The notes beneath the pieces are model-generated. The model was not told where the DNA came from and did no database searches. It saw nothing but the letters and a program-made list of their open reading frames with translations. Shown here piece by piece: positions 32,922-44,618 of a DNA stretch of 64,000 nucleotides. Numbering within the stretch: the first letter of the stretch is position 1; each line of letters starts with the position of its first letter. The translations under genes were made by a program, and so were the position numbers. This DNA is from Halolamina pelagica. GTDB taxonomy: Archaea > Halobacteriota > Halobacteria > Halobacteriales > Haloferacaceae. Location of the stretch: NCBI RefSeq assembly GCF_900115675.1, contig NZ_FOXI01000009.1, positions 36,785 through 100,784 of the forward strand, written 5' to 3'.

Positions 32922-34052
32922 ATGTCAGATATTCAGGTCGATACGCTCCGCAAGGAGTTCTCGAGTGACGGTGGTCCGATAGTTGCAGTCAACGACGTCT
33001 CCTTCACTGTCGAGGACGGCGAGTTCGTCTGTATCGTCGGCCCGTCCGGCTGTGGGAAGACGACGCTCCTCCGGTGTATCGCGGGACTCGAACGCCCCAC
33101 GAGCGGGAGCATCACCCTCGCCGGCGAGGAGGTGACCGACATCCCGCCGCAGAACCGGAACCTGGCGTTCGTGTTCCAGGACATCACCCTCTACCCCCAC
33201 ATGAAAGTGTGGGAGAACATCTCCTACCCGCTGAAGCTCGACGGGGTCGATGCCGACACCCGCTACGAGCGAGCACAGGAGGTCGCGGACACCATCCAGA
33301 TCGGGGAGCTGCTGGACATGTACCCCGGCGATCTCTCCGGCGGCCAGCAACAGCGGGTCGCCATCGGTCGGTCAATCATCCGCTCGCCACGGGCGTACCT
33401 GCTCGACGAGCCGATGAGCGACCTCGACGCCAAGCTGAAAAAGGAGATGCGCGTCGAACTCCAGCGCATCCAGCAGCAGGTCGGGGGGACGATGGTGTAC
33501 GTCACCCACGACCAGGAGGAGGCGATGACGCTGTCCGACCGGATGATCGTCATGGACGACGGCGAGATCCAGCAGTTCGGGTCGCCACAGCAGGTCTACC
33601 ACGAGCCGAACAACGTGTTCGTCGCGCAGTTCATCGGCTCGCCGGAGATAAACCTCCTCTCGGCGACGTGTCGGGACGACACCGGTGGGACCGTCACCGT
33701 CGACGACACGGGCTGGAACATCGAGACCGGCATCGCGAGCCAGGGCGTTCCGGAGAACGTGACGTTCGGCTTCCGGCCGCGACACACGAACGTCGAACCC
33801 GTCGAGGACCTAGACGGCCTCGGCGGGGAAGTCGCGCTGGTCGAGGCCGTCGGCGACGAGAACATCCTCTATATCGACACGGAGGTCGGCGAGATCCGCG
33901 CCGTCGTCGACATCGAGCGAACCCCCATCGAGGAGGGCGACACCGTCGCCGTCGACGTCGAACGCTCCTACCTGTTCGACGGTGCGACGGGGACCACCGT
34001 CGCCCACAGCACGCGCCGCGGCGACCAGCCTGACGACCAAGTGGAGGCCTGA
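32922..34052 (+). CDS. ABC transporter ATP-binding protein (MalK/UgpC-like)
   Basis: The 376-residue ATPase has Walker A GPSGCGKT near residues 39-46, Q loop VFQDITLYPHM, signature LSGGQQQR near 137-144, Walker B YLLDEPMSDLDAKLK and H loop VTHDQEEA. The C-terminal 140 residues form the TOBE/OB regulatory domain of MalK-type proteins (SPEINLLSATCR, FGFRPRHTNVEP). It completes a four-gene importer, so no ATPase needs to be borrowed from elsewhere. Confidence 0.95.
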   Translation: MSDIQVDTLRKEFSSDGGPIVAVNDVSFTVEDGEFVCIVGPSGCGKTTLLRCIAGLERPTSGSITLAGEEVTDIPPQNRNLAFVFQDITLYPHMKVWENISYPLKLDGVDADTRYERAQEVADTIQIGELLDMYPGDLSGGQQQRVAIGRSIIRSPRAYLLDEPMSDLDAKLKKEMRVELQRIQQQVGGTMVYVTHDQEEAMTLSDRMIVMDDGEIQQFGSPQQVYHEPNNVFVAQFIGSPEINLLSATCRDDTGGTVTVDDTGWNIETGIASQGVPENVTFGFRPRHTNVEPVEDLDGLGGEVALVEAVGDENILYIDTEVGEIRAVVDIERTPIEEGDTVAVDVERSYLFDGATGTTVAHSTRRGDQPDDQVEA

Positions 34053-34077
34053 CCGGGGCCAACCGACGCTTCTTTCA

Positions 34078-36229
<2,152 letters not shown>

Positions 36230-36258
36230 CGACCGCTGGCGTCGAAAAATACCGTCAG

Positions 36259-36519
36259 TCAGCAGGTCTCGGCACCGAACGCCGACTTCACGAAGTTCGG
36301 CACCGGCAGGTCGCCCATCAGCCCCGAGACGAAGTCGGGAACCAGATCAGCGACGAACCCCGGCGGTCCGTCACCGTCCGGGCCGTTCTCGGCGTTCTCG
36401 CAGTCGTTGACCTGTTCGGCCGGGCCGTCGACGGCCCCCGGCGCGGCTGCCGCGGGCATCGCGACGACGCTCAGCAGCAGGAGCGCCCCGAGGGCGCCGA
36501 CGATGAGTTTCGAGTTCAT
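36259..36519 (-). CDS. Small secreted protein
   Basis: The 86-residue product begins MNSKLIVGALGALLLLSVVA with a Sec signal likely cleaved after AMPAAAA. The mature part is short, acidic and Pro/Gly-rich with only two Cys residues (VNDCENAE and the C-terminal FGAETC), which could form a disulfide. It ends in Cys. I do not recognise the family. ATG at 36517-36519 is preferred over one five codons upstream. It converges on the catabolic operon. Confidence 0.7.
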   Translation of the reverse strand: MNSKLIVGALGALLLLSVVAMPAAAAPGAVDGPAEQVNDCENAENGPDGDGPPGFVADLVPDFVSGLMGDLPVPNFVKSAFGAETC

Positions 36520-36666
36520 TGCGTATCGGTCCACGGGCGGGAGGGGAATAAACCGGGCAAGCGCTACAGCCGGGTTGGGGCCGAGTTAACCGCGTTTAAC
36601 GCCGATTCGACCGGGGGAGCGGAATCGAACAGAACCACTAACCGCCGGCCGGCCGATCCTCCGGGC

Positions 36667-37227
36667 ATGGACCAACTGTTCGCCCCGTGGCGAATCGACT
36701 GGGTCGAGCGCGATCCGGAGGACGACGAGATCGACGGCTGCCCGTTCTGTGTCCTCCCCGAGCGCGACGCCGACCGGGAGAGCCGCATCGTCGCCCGCAG
36801 CGAGCACTCCTTCGTGATCCTCAACAACGCCCCGTACGCCCCGGGGCACGTGATGGTCATCCCCGACCGCCACACGGGCGAGTGGGCCGACCTCGCCGAC
36901 GCCGAACTGCTCGATCACGCGAAGCTGAAGGTCGCGGCCATCGACGCGCTGGAGGCCGGCTTCGACCCCAGCGGCGTCAACGCCGGCGAGAACCTCGGCG
37001 GCGCCGCCGCCGGCGGCTCGATCGGCGACCACCTCCACACCCACCTGATCCCGCGCTGGGAGGGGGACACGAACTTCATGCCGATCGTCTCGGACACGAA
37101 AGTGATCGTCGAGGCGCTGGAGGCGAGCTACGACAAGCTCCACGAGGCGTTCGCGGCGCTGCCGGCGTCGACGGACGGTGTCGAAAAAACGGACGCGGTC
37201 GAACTCCGGTTCGACGAGAGCAACTAG
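36667..37227 (+). CDS. HIT-family nucleotide hydrolase/phosphorylase
   Basis: The 186-residue protein has the histidine-triad motif in GDHLHTHLIPRW near residues 120-131 (H-x-H-x-H), preceded by PYAPGHVMVIPDRHTGEWADL near 58-78. An N-terminal CPFC pair (about 20-23) and His residues suggest a zinc site, as in Ap4A phosphorylase/HIT proteins of actinobacteria and archaea. HIT enzymes cleave nucleoside phosphoramidates or dinucleoside polyphosphates such as Ap4A. Start at ATG 36667 matches MDQLFAPWRIDWV, a typical beginning of this subfamily. Confidence 0.93.
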   Translation: MDQLFAPWRIDWVERDPEDDEIDGCPFCVLPERDADRESRIVARSEHSFVILNNAPYAPGHVMVIPDRHTGEWADLADAELLDHAKLKVAAIDALEAGFDPSGVNAGENLGGAAAGGSIGDHLHTHLIPRWEGDTNFMPIVSDTKVIVEALEASYDKLHEAFAALPASTDGVEKTDAVELRFDESN

Positions 37228-37240
37228 CGCTCCGGTTCGA

Positions 37241-38584
37241 CTAGAGGAACGGGAACCCCGGCGAGGCGTAGATCGACGTGACGCCGAGGTACAGCGTCGT
37301 CAGCACGCCGACGAACACGACCGTTCGGAGCCACCAGACCCAGAGGCGGGCGTACACCGCGTTAGCGTTCGAACCCTGCTGGACCTCGTCGATCGCTTCG
37401 GGCCCGTACACCCAGCCGACGAAGATCACGCCCAGTAGCACCGACGCCGGCAGCAGCACGCTGTAGGCCAGCGTGTCGAACCAGCCCAGCCACGCGGTGT
37501 TCCACGCCGAGAGCGTGCCGAGCAGGAACAACACGCCGCCGAAGCCGAAGGCGGTCGCCTTGCGGTCCCACTCGTACTTGTCGACGCAGTAGGACGTGAC
37601 CACTTCGAGCAGGCTGATCGCCGAGGACAGCGCCGCGATCAGCACGACGAAGAAGAACAGCGCGCCGACGACCCGGCCCGCCACCCCCAGGTTCGCGAAG
37701 GCCTGGGCGACCGAGACGAACAGCGCTCCCGGACCGCCGGCGGCGGCGCCTTCCGGCAACGTCCCGAACTGGACGAACAGGAGCGGGATCACGACCAGCC
37801 CCGCCAGGACGCCGATGGCGGTGTTGAGACCGACGACGAGCCCGCCGTCGGCGGGCAGGCTCTCGTCCTCACCGATGTATGAGGCGTAGGTGATCATCGC
37901 GCCCATCCCCAGCGAGAGCGAGAAGAACGCCTGACTCACAGCGAAGGGGACCACCGATCCCAGGTTGTTCGCGAGGAAATCCAGGTCCGGCGAGAGGTAG
38001 TAGCCGTACGCCGGGCCGCTGCCGTCGAGCGTGACCGCGTAGACGGCGAGGCCGAGCAGCATCAGCACCACCGACGGAACCATCAGCTTGGTCGCCTTCT
38101 CGATGCCGTCCTCGACGCCGAAGGCGACGATGCCGGCGGTAACCGACATGAACAGCGCGTGGAACGCGATCGCCTCCCAGCCGGTGGAGACGGCGCCGAA
38201 GTAGGCCGCGGTGTCGGTGAAGTAGCCGCCGGTCAGGCTCCCGATCGTGTAGCGGATCACCCAGCCGCCGACGACGCTGTAGTACGACAGGATCCACAGC
38301 CCCGTGAACAGTCCGAGCCCGCCGACGACCGTCCAGGCGGGGTGGTCCAGCCGCTCGAACGCCTCGACGGCGTTGATCTTCGCCCGCCGGCCGATCGCGA
38401 ACTCGCCCAGGATCGTCGGTAGACCGATCAGCACCGCCGCGAGTAGATAAACGAACACGAACGCCGCCCCGCCGTTCGTGGCGGTTTTGAACGGGAACTG
38501 CCAGATGTTCCCCAACCCGACTGCGCTCCCGACCGCAGCGAGGATGAACCCCGCGCGCGTCGTCCATGTTTCTCGTTGTGCCAT
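37241..38584 (-). CDS. Sodium-dependent transporter (NSS/SNF family)
   Basis: The 447-residue membrane protein has eleven to twelve hydrophobic segments. Its start (WTTRAGFILAAVGSAVGLGN followed by IWQFPFK) is the NSS signature of helix 1, where sodium and substrate bind. ATNGGAAFVFVYLL and GLPTILGEFAIGRR also match. Prokaryotic NSS members (LeuT-like) import amino acids with sodium; the substrate here is unknown. It converges on the HIT gene and is divergent from the CDF gene. Confidence 0.94.
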   Translation of the reverse strand: MAQRETWTTRAGFILAAVGSAVGLGNIWQFPFKTATNGGAAFVFVYLLAAVLIGLPTILGEFAIGRRAKINAVEAFERLDHPAWTVVGGLGLFTGLWILSYYSVVGGWVIRYTIGSLTGGYFTDTAAYFGAVSTGWEAIAFHALFMSVTAGIVAFGVEDGIEKATKLMVPSVVLMLLGLAVYAVTLDGSGPAYGYYLSPDLDFLANNLGSVVPFAVSQAFFSLSLGMGAMITYASYIGEDESLPADGGLVVGLNTAIGVLAGLVVIPLLFVQFGTLPEGAAAGGPGALFVSVAQAFANLGVAGRVVGALFFFVVLIAALSSAISLLEVVTSYCVDKYEWDRKATAFGFGGVLFLLGTLSAWNTAWLGWFDTLAYSVLLPASVLLGVIFVGWVYGPEAIDEVQQGSNANAVYARLWVWWLRTVVFVGVLTTLYLGVTSIYASPGFPFL

Positions 38585-38670
38585 GTCTCCGCAAGGCAGG
38601 CCTCTGCTACAAATTACTGCCGGTTTGCAGAGCCACCTTTCAAGTACGACGGCGCACCCACTCTACCCGA

Positions 38671-39585
38671 ATGGAGCGCACGCAGGTCGTCCGCCGGGTT
38701 GGCGTCGTCGTCCTCCTCGCCAACCTCGGGCTCGCAGTGCTGAAGGCGGGCGTCTGGCTGGAGACCGGCAGCCTCGCGCTGGTGAGCGAGGCGGTCAACA
38801 GCGGCTCCGACGCGCTGTACAGCGCCGTCGTCGTCGCCGGCCTCTACCTCACCACCCAACCGCCGGACTTCGAGCACCCACACGGCCACGAGCGCATCGA
38901 GCCGTTCGTCTCGCTGTTCGTCGCCGTCGGCGTCCTCGGCGCCGGCGTCGCGGTGGCGTGGTCCGGCATCAGTTCGCTGCTCGCGGGGTCGTACTCCGCG
39001 GTCCCGCCGCTCGCGGCGGTCGTCCTCGGCGTCGGCGCCGTCGCGAAGTTCGCGCTCTATCGCTACTGTCTGGGCGTCGGCGAGACCCACCACTCGCCCG
39101 CACTGGTCGCGACCGCGAAGGACAACCGGACGGACGTACTGACCGCACTCGCGGCGCTGGTCGGCGCCGGCGGCGCCGCGGTCGGCTACCCGGTGCTCGA
39201 CCCGATCGCCGCCATCGTCGTCGCGATCGGCGTGTTCCTCACCGGCGTCGACATCGTCCGGGACAACGTCGGCTACCTCGTCGGCGCCGCGCCGCCGGAG
39301 GACCTCCGACAGGACATCGTCGACGCCGCGTTCTCGCACCCGGAGGTACAGGGCGCCCACGACGTGGTCGCCCACTACGTCGGTCCCGAGGTGGACGTGA
39401 GCCTCCACATCGAGGTCGAGGGCGACATGACGCTCCGGGAGGCCCACGACATCGAGACGGCGGTGATCCAGTCGATCCGGGAGCTCCCGGAGGTCGACGA
39501 CGCGTTCGTCCACGTCGACCCGAAGGAGCTCGGCGAGTGGAAGGAGGAGGACCGCTGGCGCGACGAGCGCGTGAGCCGCGAGTGA
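38671..39585 (+). CDS. Cation diffusion facilitator (CDF) metal exporter
   Basis: The 304-residue protein has six membrane helices. Helix 2 carries SEAVNSGSDALYSAVVVAGL (residues near 39-58), where the metal-site Asp lies, and FEHPHGHERIEPF follows helix 2-3. ATAKDNRTDVLTALAALVG in helix 5 provides the second metal-site half. A C-terminal cytoplasmic domain with DIVDAAFSHPEVQGAHDVVAHY and HIEVEGDMTLREAHDI completes the CDF architecture. Probably exports zinc, manganese or iron by proton antiport. ATG at 38671 is preferred because upstream codons would place a basic tail. Confidence 0.93.
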   Translation: MERTQVVRRVGVVVLLANLGLAVLKAGVWLETGSLALVSEAVNSGSDALYSAVVVAGLYLTTQPPDFEHPHGHERIEPFVSLFVAVGVLGAGVAVAWSGISSLLAGSYSAVPPLAAVVLGVGAVAKFALYRYCLGVGETHHSPALVATAKDNRTDVLTALAALVGAGGAAVGYPVLDPIAAIVVAIGVFLTGVDIVRDNVGYLVGAAPPEDLRQDIVDAAFSHPEVQGAHDVVAHYVGPEVDVSLHIEVEGDMTLREAHDIETAVIQSIRELPEVDDAFVHVDPKELGEWKEEDRWRDERVSRE

Positions 39586-39655
39586 GCGGGCCAGCGCTCG
39601 CGAGCCGCGGGTTCCGCGGGCCAGCGCTTATTCGCTTCCGCACCCCAGCACCCCC

Positions 39656-41074
39656 ATGGGCGGCTACGAGGCGGGCTTTCGCGACCTGACCGAGGAGCAC
39701 CGGGACCGCGACCTCCCGGTCGAGGGGTCGATCCCGGACTGGCTCGACGGCGCGCTCTACCGGAACGGCCCGGCGCGCTGGTCGGTCGGCGACGCCGAGG
39801 CCGACCACTGGTTCGACGGGCTCGCCCACCTCACCCGGTTCGAGTTCGACGACGGCGGGGTGCGGTACACCAACCGATTCCCCCGGACGAGCGCCTACCG
39901 CGCCGCGATGGAGGAGGAGAGCTTCGCCGGGCAGTTCTCCTCGACCGACGGCTACCTCGCCCGGGTGAAGTCGATGCTCGCCGGCGAGTCGACCGACAAC
40001 GCGAACGTCCACGTCGCCCGGCTCGGCGGCGACCTCGTCGCGCTGACCGAGACCCCGAACTGGCTCCGGATCGACCCCGAGAGCCTCGAAAACCGGGGAA
40101 CGATCACGTACGGCGACGACCTCACCGCCCACCACGTCACCGCCCACCTCCGACGGGATCCCGAGACGGGGGATCACTGGGGCTACTTCACCCGGTTCGG
40201 CCGGACGACCGAGTACGTCCTCTTCCGGATCCCCGAGGGCACCACCCGCCGCGAGCAGGTCGCGAGCGTCGCCGTCGACCGCCCGGCGTACATGCACAGC
40301 TTCGCCCTCACCGCCGAGTACGCGGTGCTGGTCGAGCCGCCGCTGACCACCCATCCGGCGAGGTTCCTGCTCCCCGGCTCGGGCGGGTTCATCGACAACT
40401 ACGACTGGCACCCCGACCGCGGGACGCGGTTCCTGGTTTTCCGCCGCGACTCGGGGGAACTGGTCCGCGAGGCGACCGTCCCGGCGTTTTTCACGTTCCA
40501 CACCGCGAACGCGTTCGAGACGGCCGGCGAGAACGACGACGCCACGGCACTCGTCGTCGATCTCGTGGCCTACGACGACGACAGCGCGGTCACGGACCTC
40601 TCGATCGCGGCGCTCCGGGGCGGGGACGCCGGCTTCCCCTCGGGCGAACTCCGGCGCTACCGGCTCCCGCTCGACGGGGGCGATCCCGCGTACGACCACC
40701 TCGCCGACGACGTGGAGATGCCGCGGTTCTCTCCCGAGGTCCACACCCGGGAGTACGAGCACGTGTTCGCGCAGTCGACGGAGATGGAGGGCGGCAACGC
40801 GCTGGTTCGCGTGGACGCGGGCGACGGCACGGGAGACGACGCCGGCGTCGCAGAACGGTGGGAAGAAGCGGGGGTCTACTCGGGTGAACCGATCTTCGTC
40901 CCCCACCCGGACGGCACCGAAGAGGCGGACGGCGTCGTGCTCTCGCTCTGTCTCGACGCCGACGCCGAACGGTCGTTCCTGCTGGTCTGTGACGGGGAGC
41001 TGACGGAGTTGGCGCGAGCGCCGCTGCCTCACGTCGTCCCGTTCGGGTTCCACGGGGAGTACTTCCGAAGCTGA
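39656..41074 (+). CDS. Carotenoid oxygenase (CCD/RPE65 family)
   Basis: The 472-residue non-haem iron enzyme cleaves a carotenoid double bond with O2. The N-terminus GSIPDWLDGALYRNGPARW near 24-42 and WFDGLAHLTRFEF near 57 are family signatures. Candidate iron-ligand histidines lie in LTAHHVTAHLRRD (near 160), AYMHSFALTAEY (near 212), FFTFHTANAF (near 281) and the C-terminal FGFHGEYF (near 467), the four-His pattern of the family. In haloarchaea, carotenoid cleavage could yield retinal for rhodopsins or apocarotenoids. The only rhodopsin or carotenoid genes are elsewhere, if any. Confidence 0.93.
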   Translation: MGGYEAGFRDLTEEHRDRDLPVEGSIPDWLDGALYRNGPARWSVGDAEADHWFDGLAHLTRFEFDDGGVRYTNRFPRTSAYRAAMEEESFAGQFSSTDGYLARVKSMLAGESTDNANVHVARLGGDLVALTETPNWLRIDPESLENRGTITYGDDLTAHHVTAHLRRDPETGDHWGYFTRFGRTTEYVLFRIPEGTTRREQVASVAVDRPAYMHSFALTAEYAVLVEPPLTTHPARFLLPGSGGFIDNYDWHPDRGTRFLVFRRDSGELVREATVPAFFTFHTANAFETAGENDDATALVVDLVAYDDDSAVTDLSIAALRGGDAGFPSGELRRYRLPLDGGDPAYDHLADDVEMPRFSPEVHTREYEHVFAQSTEMEGGNALVRVDAGDGTGDDAGVAERWEEAGVYSGEPIFVPHPDGTEEADGVVLSLCLDADAERSFLLVCDGELTELARAPLPHVVPFGFHGEYFRS

Positions 41075-41078
41075 GCGA

Positions 41079-41990
41079 TCAGGCCGGCGTCGAGGCGTCC
41101 TCGACGGTGATCTCCCGTTCCGCGCTCACGTGCCCCTCGACGCGGAGCGTGATCGGGCCGTCCTCGTCGGTGGTGTAGGCCGTGTCGATGTCGAGCGTCG
41201 CCGTCGTCGACGCGCCGGCGGCGACCGTCTCCTCGACGAGGTGGGACTCGTCGTCGTCGGCGATGAGCTCGGTCGGCCAGTAGACGGCCGCGAGGAACCG
41301 GCCGTCCGTGTCGCTGGTGTTGGTCACCGTCAGTTCGACAGTCATCGCCTCGCCCTGCTGGACGCTCTCGGGCGCCGACAGCGAGTCGAGTTCGAACGTC
41401 GGCGCCGACGCCGCCAGCGTCTCGCGGGCGTCGTCGGGCAGGGACCACTCCGCCGACTCGCCGCCGCGTTCGAGGACGATCCGCGGGTCCTCGGCATCGA
41501 GCGGCGAGTCGAGTTCGAACGCGACGTAGCGCGGGGCGTCGCCGCCGGCGAGGTCGGGGCTCCCGACGATCCCGCCCTCGTGTCCGGCGACGGCGTAGTT
41601 CTGGGCGCCTTCGTCGCCCGGATCGACCGCCGCCCACGTCTCGCCGCCCGCGTGGAGGCTGAACGCGTCCGTCTCGAGTTCGGCGTCGCTGCGGACCGAG
41701 GCGACGACGAACTGCCGCCCCTCGGGAGCGACGACGCCGCCGGAGCCCATGATGGACTCGTAGGTCACGGCCTTCTCGGCGACGATGTCGAACACGGCGA
41801 CGGCGTCGCCGCCGACCGTTCGATCGGACGACGCCGGCGGCGGGACCTCGGTCTCGGACGGGGACCCGTTCGGCGAGTCGGTCGGCGAATCGGTGTTCGT
41901 CCCGGGCGAGTCGCCGATACAGCCGGCGGTCGCCAGCGCCGCGGCGACGCCGAGGCTACTCGCGAGGAACCGTCGTCTGGTGGAGGGCAT
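41079..41990 (-). CDS. Tat lipoprotein with beta-sandwich domain
   Basis: The 303-residue product starts MPSTRRRFLASSLGVAAALA, a Tat signal with lipobox TAGC at about residues 21-24, then a Thr/Ser/Pro linker. A ~140-residue domain (DAVAVFDIVAEKAVTYESIM, EGRQFVVASVRSDAEL) is followed by a CARDB-like Ig fold near the C-terminus (QQGEAMTVELTVTNTSDTDG). The function is unknown; a surface-anchored binding protein is plausible. It converges on the carotenoid oxygenase gene with a four-base gap. Confidence 0.85.
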   Translation of the reverse strand: MPSTRRRFLASSLGVAAALATAGCIGDSPGTNTDSPTDSPNGSPSETEVPPPASSDRTVGGDAVAVFDIVAEKAVTYESIMGSGGVVAPEGRQFVVASVRSDAELETDAFSLHAGGETWAAVDPGDEGAQNYAVAGHEGGIVGSPDLAGGDAPRYVAFELDSPLDAEDPRIVLERGGESAEWSLPDDARETLAASAPTFELDSLSAPESVQQGEAMTVELTVTNTSDTDGRFLAAVYWPTELIADDDESHLVEETVAAGASTTATLDIDTAYTTDEDGPITLRVEGHVSAEREITVEDASTPA

Positions 41991-42060
41991 CACCCGAAAG
42001 TGGGGGCGCCGACCGTAACAAGCCTTGTGGGCGCCCGCAGGGTCGGTCGGCGACGGCGCC

Positions 42061-43311
42061 TCAGACCGGCGTCCCGAACGCGTAGACGGTCTGGTGGCTC
42101 GTCACCTCGACCTCGGCGAAGTCGCCGGGTTCGAGGCCGTGCTCGTCGGCGTTCTGGACGATGATCTGCCGGTAGGCGGAGTCGCGGCACTTCACCGAGT
42201 CGCCGGTGCCCTCCTCGACGACCAGCACCTCGCGGGTGGTGCCGATCAGTTCCTCGTACGCCTCGGCGACGACCTCCCGCTTGAGTTCGCTCATCGCCTT
42301 CGAGCGGTCCTTCTTCGTCTGGCCGCCGAGGCCCTTCATCTCCGCGGCGTCGGTCCCGGGCCGCTTGGAGAACCGGGTGACGTTTACCTTCTCCGGGCGG
42401 ACCTCGCGGAACAGCGCCATCGACTGCTCGTGGTCGGCCTCGGTCTCGGTGGGGAAGCCGACGATGAAGTCCGTCGAGAGCGTCCAGTGGTCGAGCGTCC
42501 CGTCGAACGTCTCCACGATGTCGAGGAACTTGTCCACGCGGTGCTGGCGGCGCATGTCTTCGAGCACCTCGTCGCTGCCGGACTGGACGGGCGCGTGGAG
42601 GAAGTCGTAGAGCTTCTCGTTCGCGGCGAACACCTCGGCCAGTTCCTCCCGGATCCCGTGGACGCCGCCGGGGTTGGCCATCCCGACGCGGACCCGGAAC
42701 TCGCCGTCGATGTCGCAGATGCGGTCGAGTAGCTCCGGCAGGTCGCGCTCGCCGTCGTCCCAGCCGTAGACGCCGGTGTCCTGTCCCGTGACGCGGAGCT
42801 CCTTCGCCCCGGCGTGGACGAGTGCACGGGCCTTCTCGAGGTTCTCCTCGATCGAGGGCGAGTCGATCCGGCCGGTTGCCTGCTTGGTGATGCAGTACGA
42901 ACAGTTGCTCATGCAGCCCCGGGCGATGGGGAGGATGCCGACGACGCCGTCGAGGACGGGTTCGACGCCCGGCCCGGGCGTCGGGCACTCGCCGTTGGTG
43001 ACCGCTTCGGGCACGTCGTCCCAGTGGAGCACCTGCGCGTCGATGTCGGCCTGCTGGAACTCCTCGCTCTGGGCCAGCGCCATGCAGCCAGTGACGATCA
43101 GGTCGGCGGTCTGCTCGTCGAGCTCCTCGGCGCGCCGCAGCATGTTCCGCTCGGTCTTCTCGACGACCGTACAGGAGTTGAGGATCGACACGTCGGCGGC
43201 TTTGGGCCCGTCCACCCGGTAGTGGCCGGCGTCACGCAGCGCGCTCTCGATCGACCGACTCTCACCCCGGTTCGACGTACAGCCGTACGTCTCGATGTGG
43301 TAACGGGCCAT
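42061..43311 (-). CDS. tRNA t6A37 methylthiotransferase (e-MtaB type)
   Basis: This radical-SAM enzyme converts N6-threonylcarbamoyladenosine at tRNA position 37 to its 2-methylthio form. The 416-residue product has the N-terminal MTTase domain (ARYHIETYGCTSNRGESRSI, with Cys residues for the auxiliary iron-sulfur cluster at about 11, 46 and 75), the radical-SAM motif ARGCMSNCSYC near 131-141, and a C-terminal TRAM domain (REVLVVEEGTGDSVKCRD, AEVEVTSHQTVYAFG). ATG at 43309-43311 fits the family start. The size and motifs match archaeal/eukaryotic e-MtaB. Confidence 0.94.
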   Translation of the reverse strand: MARYHIETYGCTSNRGESRSIESALRDAGHYRVDGPKAADVSILNSCTVVEKTERNMLRRAEELDEQTADLIVTGCMALAQSEEFQQADIDAQVLHWDDVPEAVTNGECPTPGPGVEPVLDGVVGILPIARGCMSNCSYCITKQATGRIDSPSIEENLEKARALVHAGAKELRVTGQDTGVYGWDDGERDLPELLDRICDIDGEFRVRVGMANPGGVHGIREELAEVFAANEKLYDFLHAPVQSGSDEVLEDMRRQHRVDKFLDIVETFDGTLDHWTLSTDFIVGFPTETEADHEQSMALFREVRPEKVNVTRFSKRPGTDAAEMKGLGGQTKKDRSKAMSELKREVVAEAYEELIGTTREVLVVEEGTGDSVKCRDSAYRQIIVQNADEHGLEPGDFAEVEVTSHQTVYAFGTPV

Positions 43312-43377
43312 GCCTGTCGGAACTGGGCGAGCGGCGCGCAAAAGGGCGACGGTTCCACCCGCCGTTCGGGGCGTTGG

Positions 43378-44493
43378 CTAGCCCAGCCGCGGATCCAGCG
43401 CCTCGACCAGCGCGTCGCCGACGAGTTTGAACGACACCACCGTCGCCGCCAGCGCGAACGCCGGGAACACCGACACCCACCACTTCGTCGTCATCGGCAC
43501 CTCGCCGGTGAGCCCGCGGGCGATGACGTTCCCCAGCGACTGGAGGTCAAACGCCTCCAAGCCCAAGAACGCCAGCCCGGCCTCCGTCAACAGCAGCACG
43601 GGCGCCTGCTGGGTCGCGGTCGGGATCGCCACGACCGACACCGCGGGGAGAACGTGTTTCCGCAGGACGTGGCGGTCGTCGCCGCCGAGCACCTTCGCGG
43701 CCTGGACGAACTCGGTGTCGCGCAGCCGTCGGGCCTCGCTCCGGACGACCCGGGCGGCGCCGCCCCAGCCGAGGAAGCCGAACAGCAGGATGATCACCAG
43801 CAGCGACTCGCCGGTGATCCAGATCAGCAGCAGGTACATCACCAGCGGCGGCACCGCGTCCTGCACCTCGACGGCGCGCATCGACACGTTGTCGACCAGC
43901 CCGCCGTGGTAGCCGGCGACGGTGCCGACCACCAGCGCCAGCGGCACGATCAGCGCCAGCGCGATGACGGCGACGTACAGCGTGACGTGCAGCCCCTGCA
44001 ACAGCAGGATCTCCATCGCGTAGCCGTTGATGTCGGTCCCGAGGGGGTACTGCCAGCTCCCGTGGCAGAGCCCGTCGACGACCGGGCCGGCGCAGTTGTG
44101 CGGGAGCCGGTCGGCCGGGATCGTCCCCCAGATCGGCGGCTGGTTCCCGTAGAGGAAGTCCAGTTTCGGCGCCGGCACGAGCATGAGGCCGACCGTGCCG
44201 AGCAGGTACACCACCCCGAGCCACACCGCGCCGGCGATGGCCTCGGGCTTCTCGCGGAAGCGCTGCCACAGCGTCGCCGCCCGCTCGCGGTCCGCGAGGA
44301 TCGGGAGCACGCCGTAGAACAGCAACACGACGTTCGCGAGGACGAACAGCCAGTCCAGCGGCGACGCGAGCCAGGTGCCGACGGTGTAGCCGTCGTTCAC
44401 CTGCGTGTCGTAGAGGGCGAAGGCGGCGACGACGGCCAGCACCACGATGGAGAGCGGGATCCGGCGGCGTCGCCAGTCAAGCGACGGGGACAT
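43378..44493 (-). CDS. ABC transporter permease (DppC-like)
   Basis: The 371-residue membrane protein resembles DppC/OppC peptide/nickel permeases: DRERAATLWQRFREKPEAIAG near the N-terminus, PLGTDINGYAMEILLLQGLH (the usual LGTDxxGRD region), and an EAA loop SEARRLRDTEFVQAAKVLGG near 270-289. Several extra hydrophobic residues precede the core, giving an extended N-terminal pair of segments. Its usual partner DppB is not downstream but divergent at 44619. No binding protein or ATPase is adjacent. Confidence 0.9.
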   Translation of the reverse strand: MSPSLDWRRRRIPLSIVVLAVVAAFALYDTQVNDGYTVGTWLASPLDWLFVLANVVLLFYGVLPILADRERAATLWQRFREKPEAIAGAVWLGVVYLLGTVGLMLVPAPKLDFLYGNQPPIWGTIPADRLPHNCAGPVVDGLCHGSWQYPLGTDINGYAMEILLLQGLHVTLYVAVIALALIVPLALVVGTVAGYHGGLVDNVSMRAVEVQDAVPPLVMYLLLIWITGESLLVIILLFGFLGWGGAARVVRSEARRLRDTEFVQAAKVLGGDDRHVLRKHVLPAVSVVAIPTATQQAPVLLLTEAGLAFLGLEAFDLQSLGNVIARGLTGEVPMTTKWWVSVFPAFALAATVVSFKLVGDALVEALDPRLG

Positions 44494-44618
44494 TGACGGT
44501 ACGGTGTAGTTCGGTTCGCCCGTGATAAACCTTCGCGGTCGGTAACGTTTAACAGCCAGTCGCCCCACGCAGTGAGCGTGCCCGTTCGCCAGTCCCCCCT
44601 CCGCCGGATCCGCGACCG

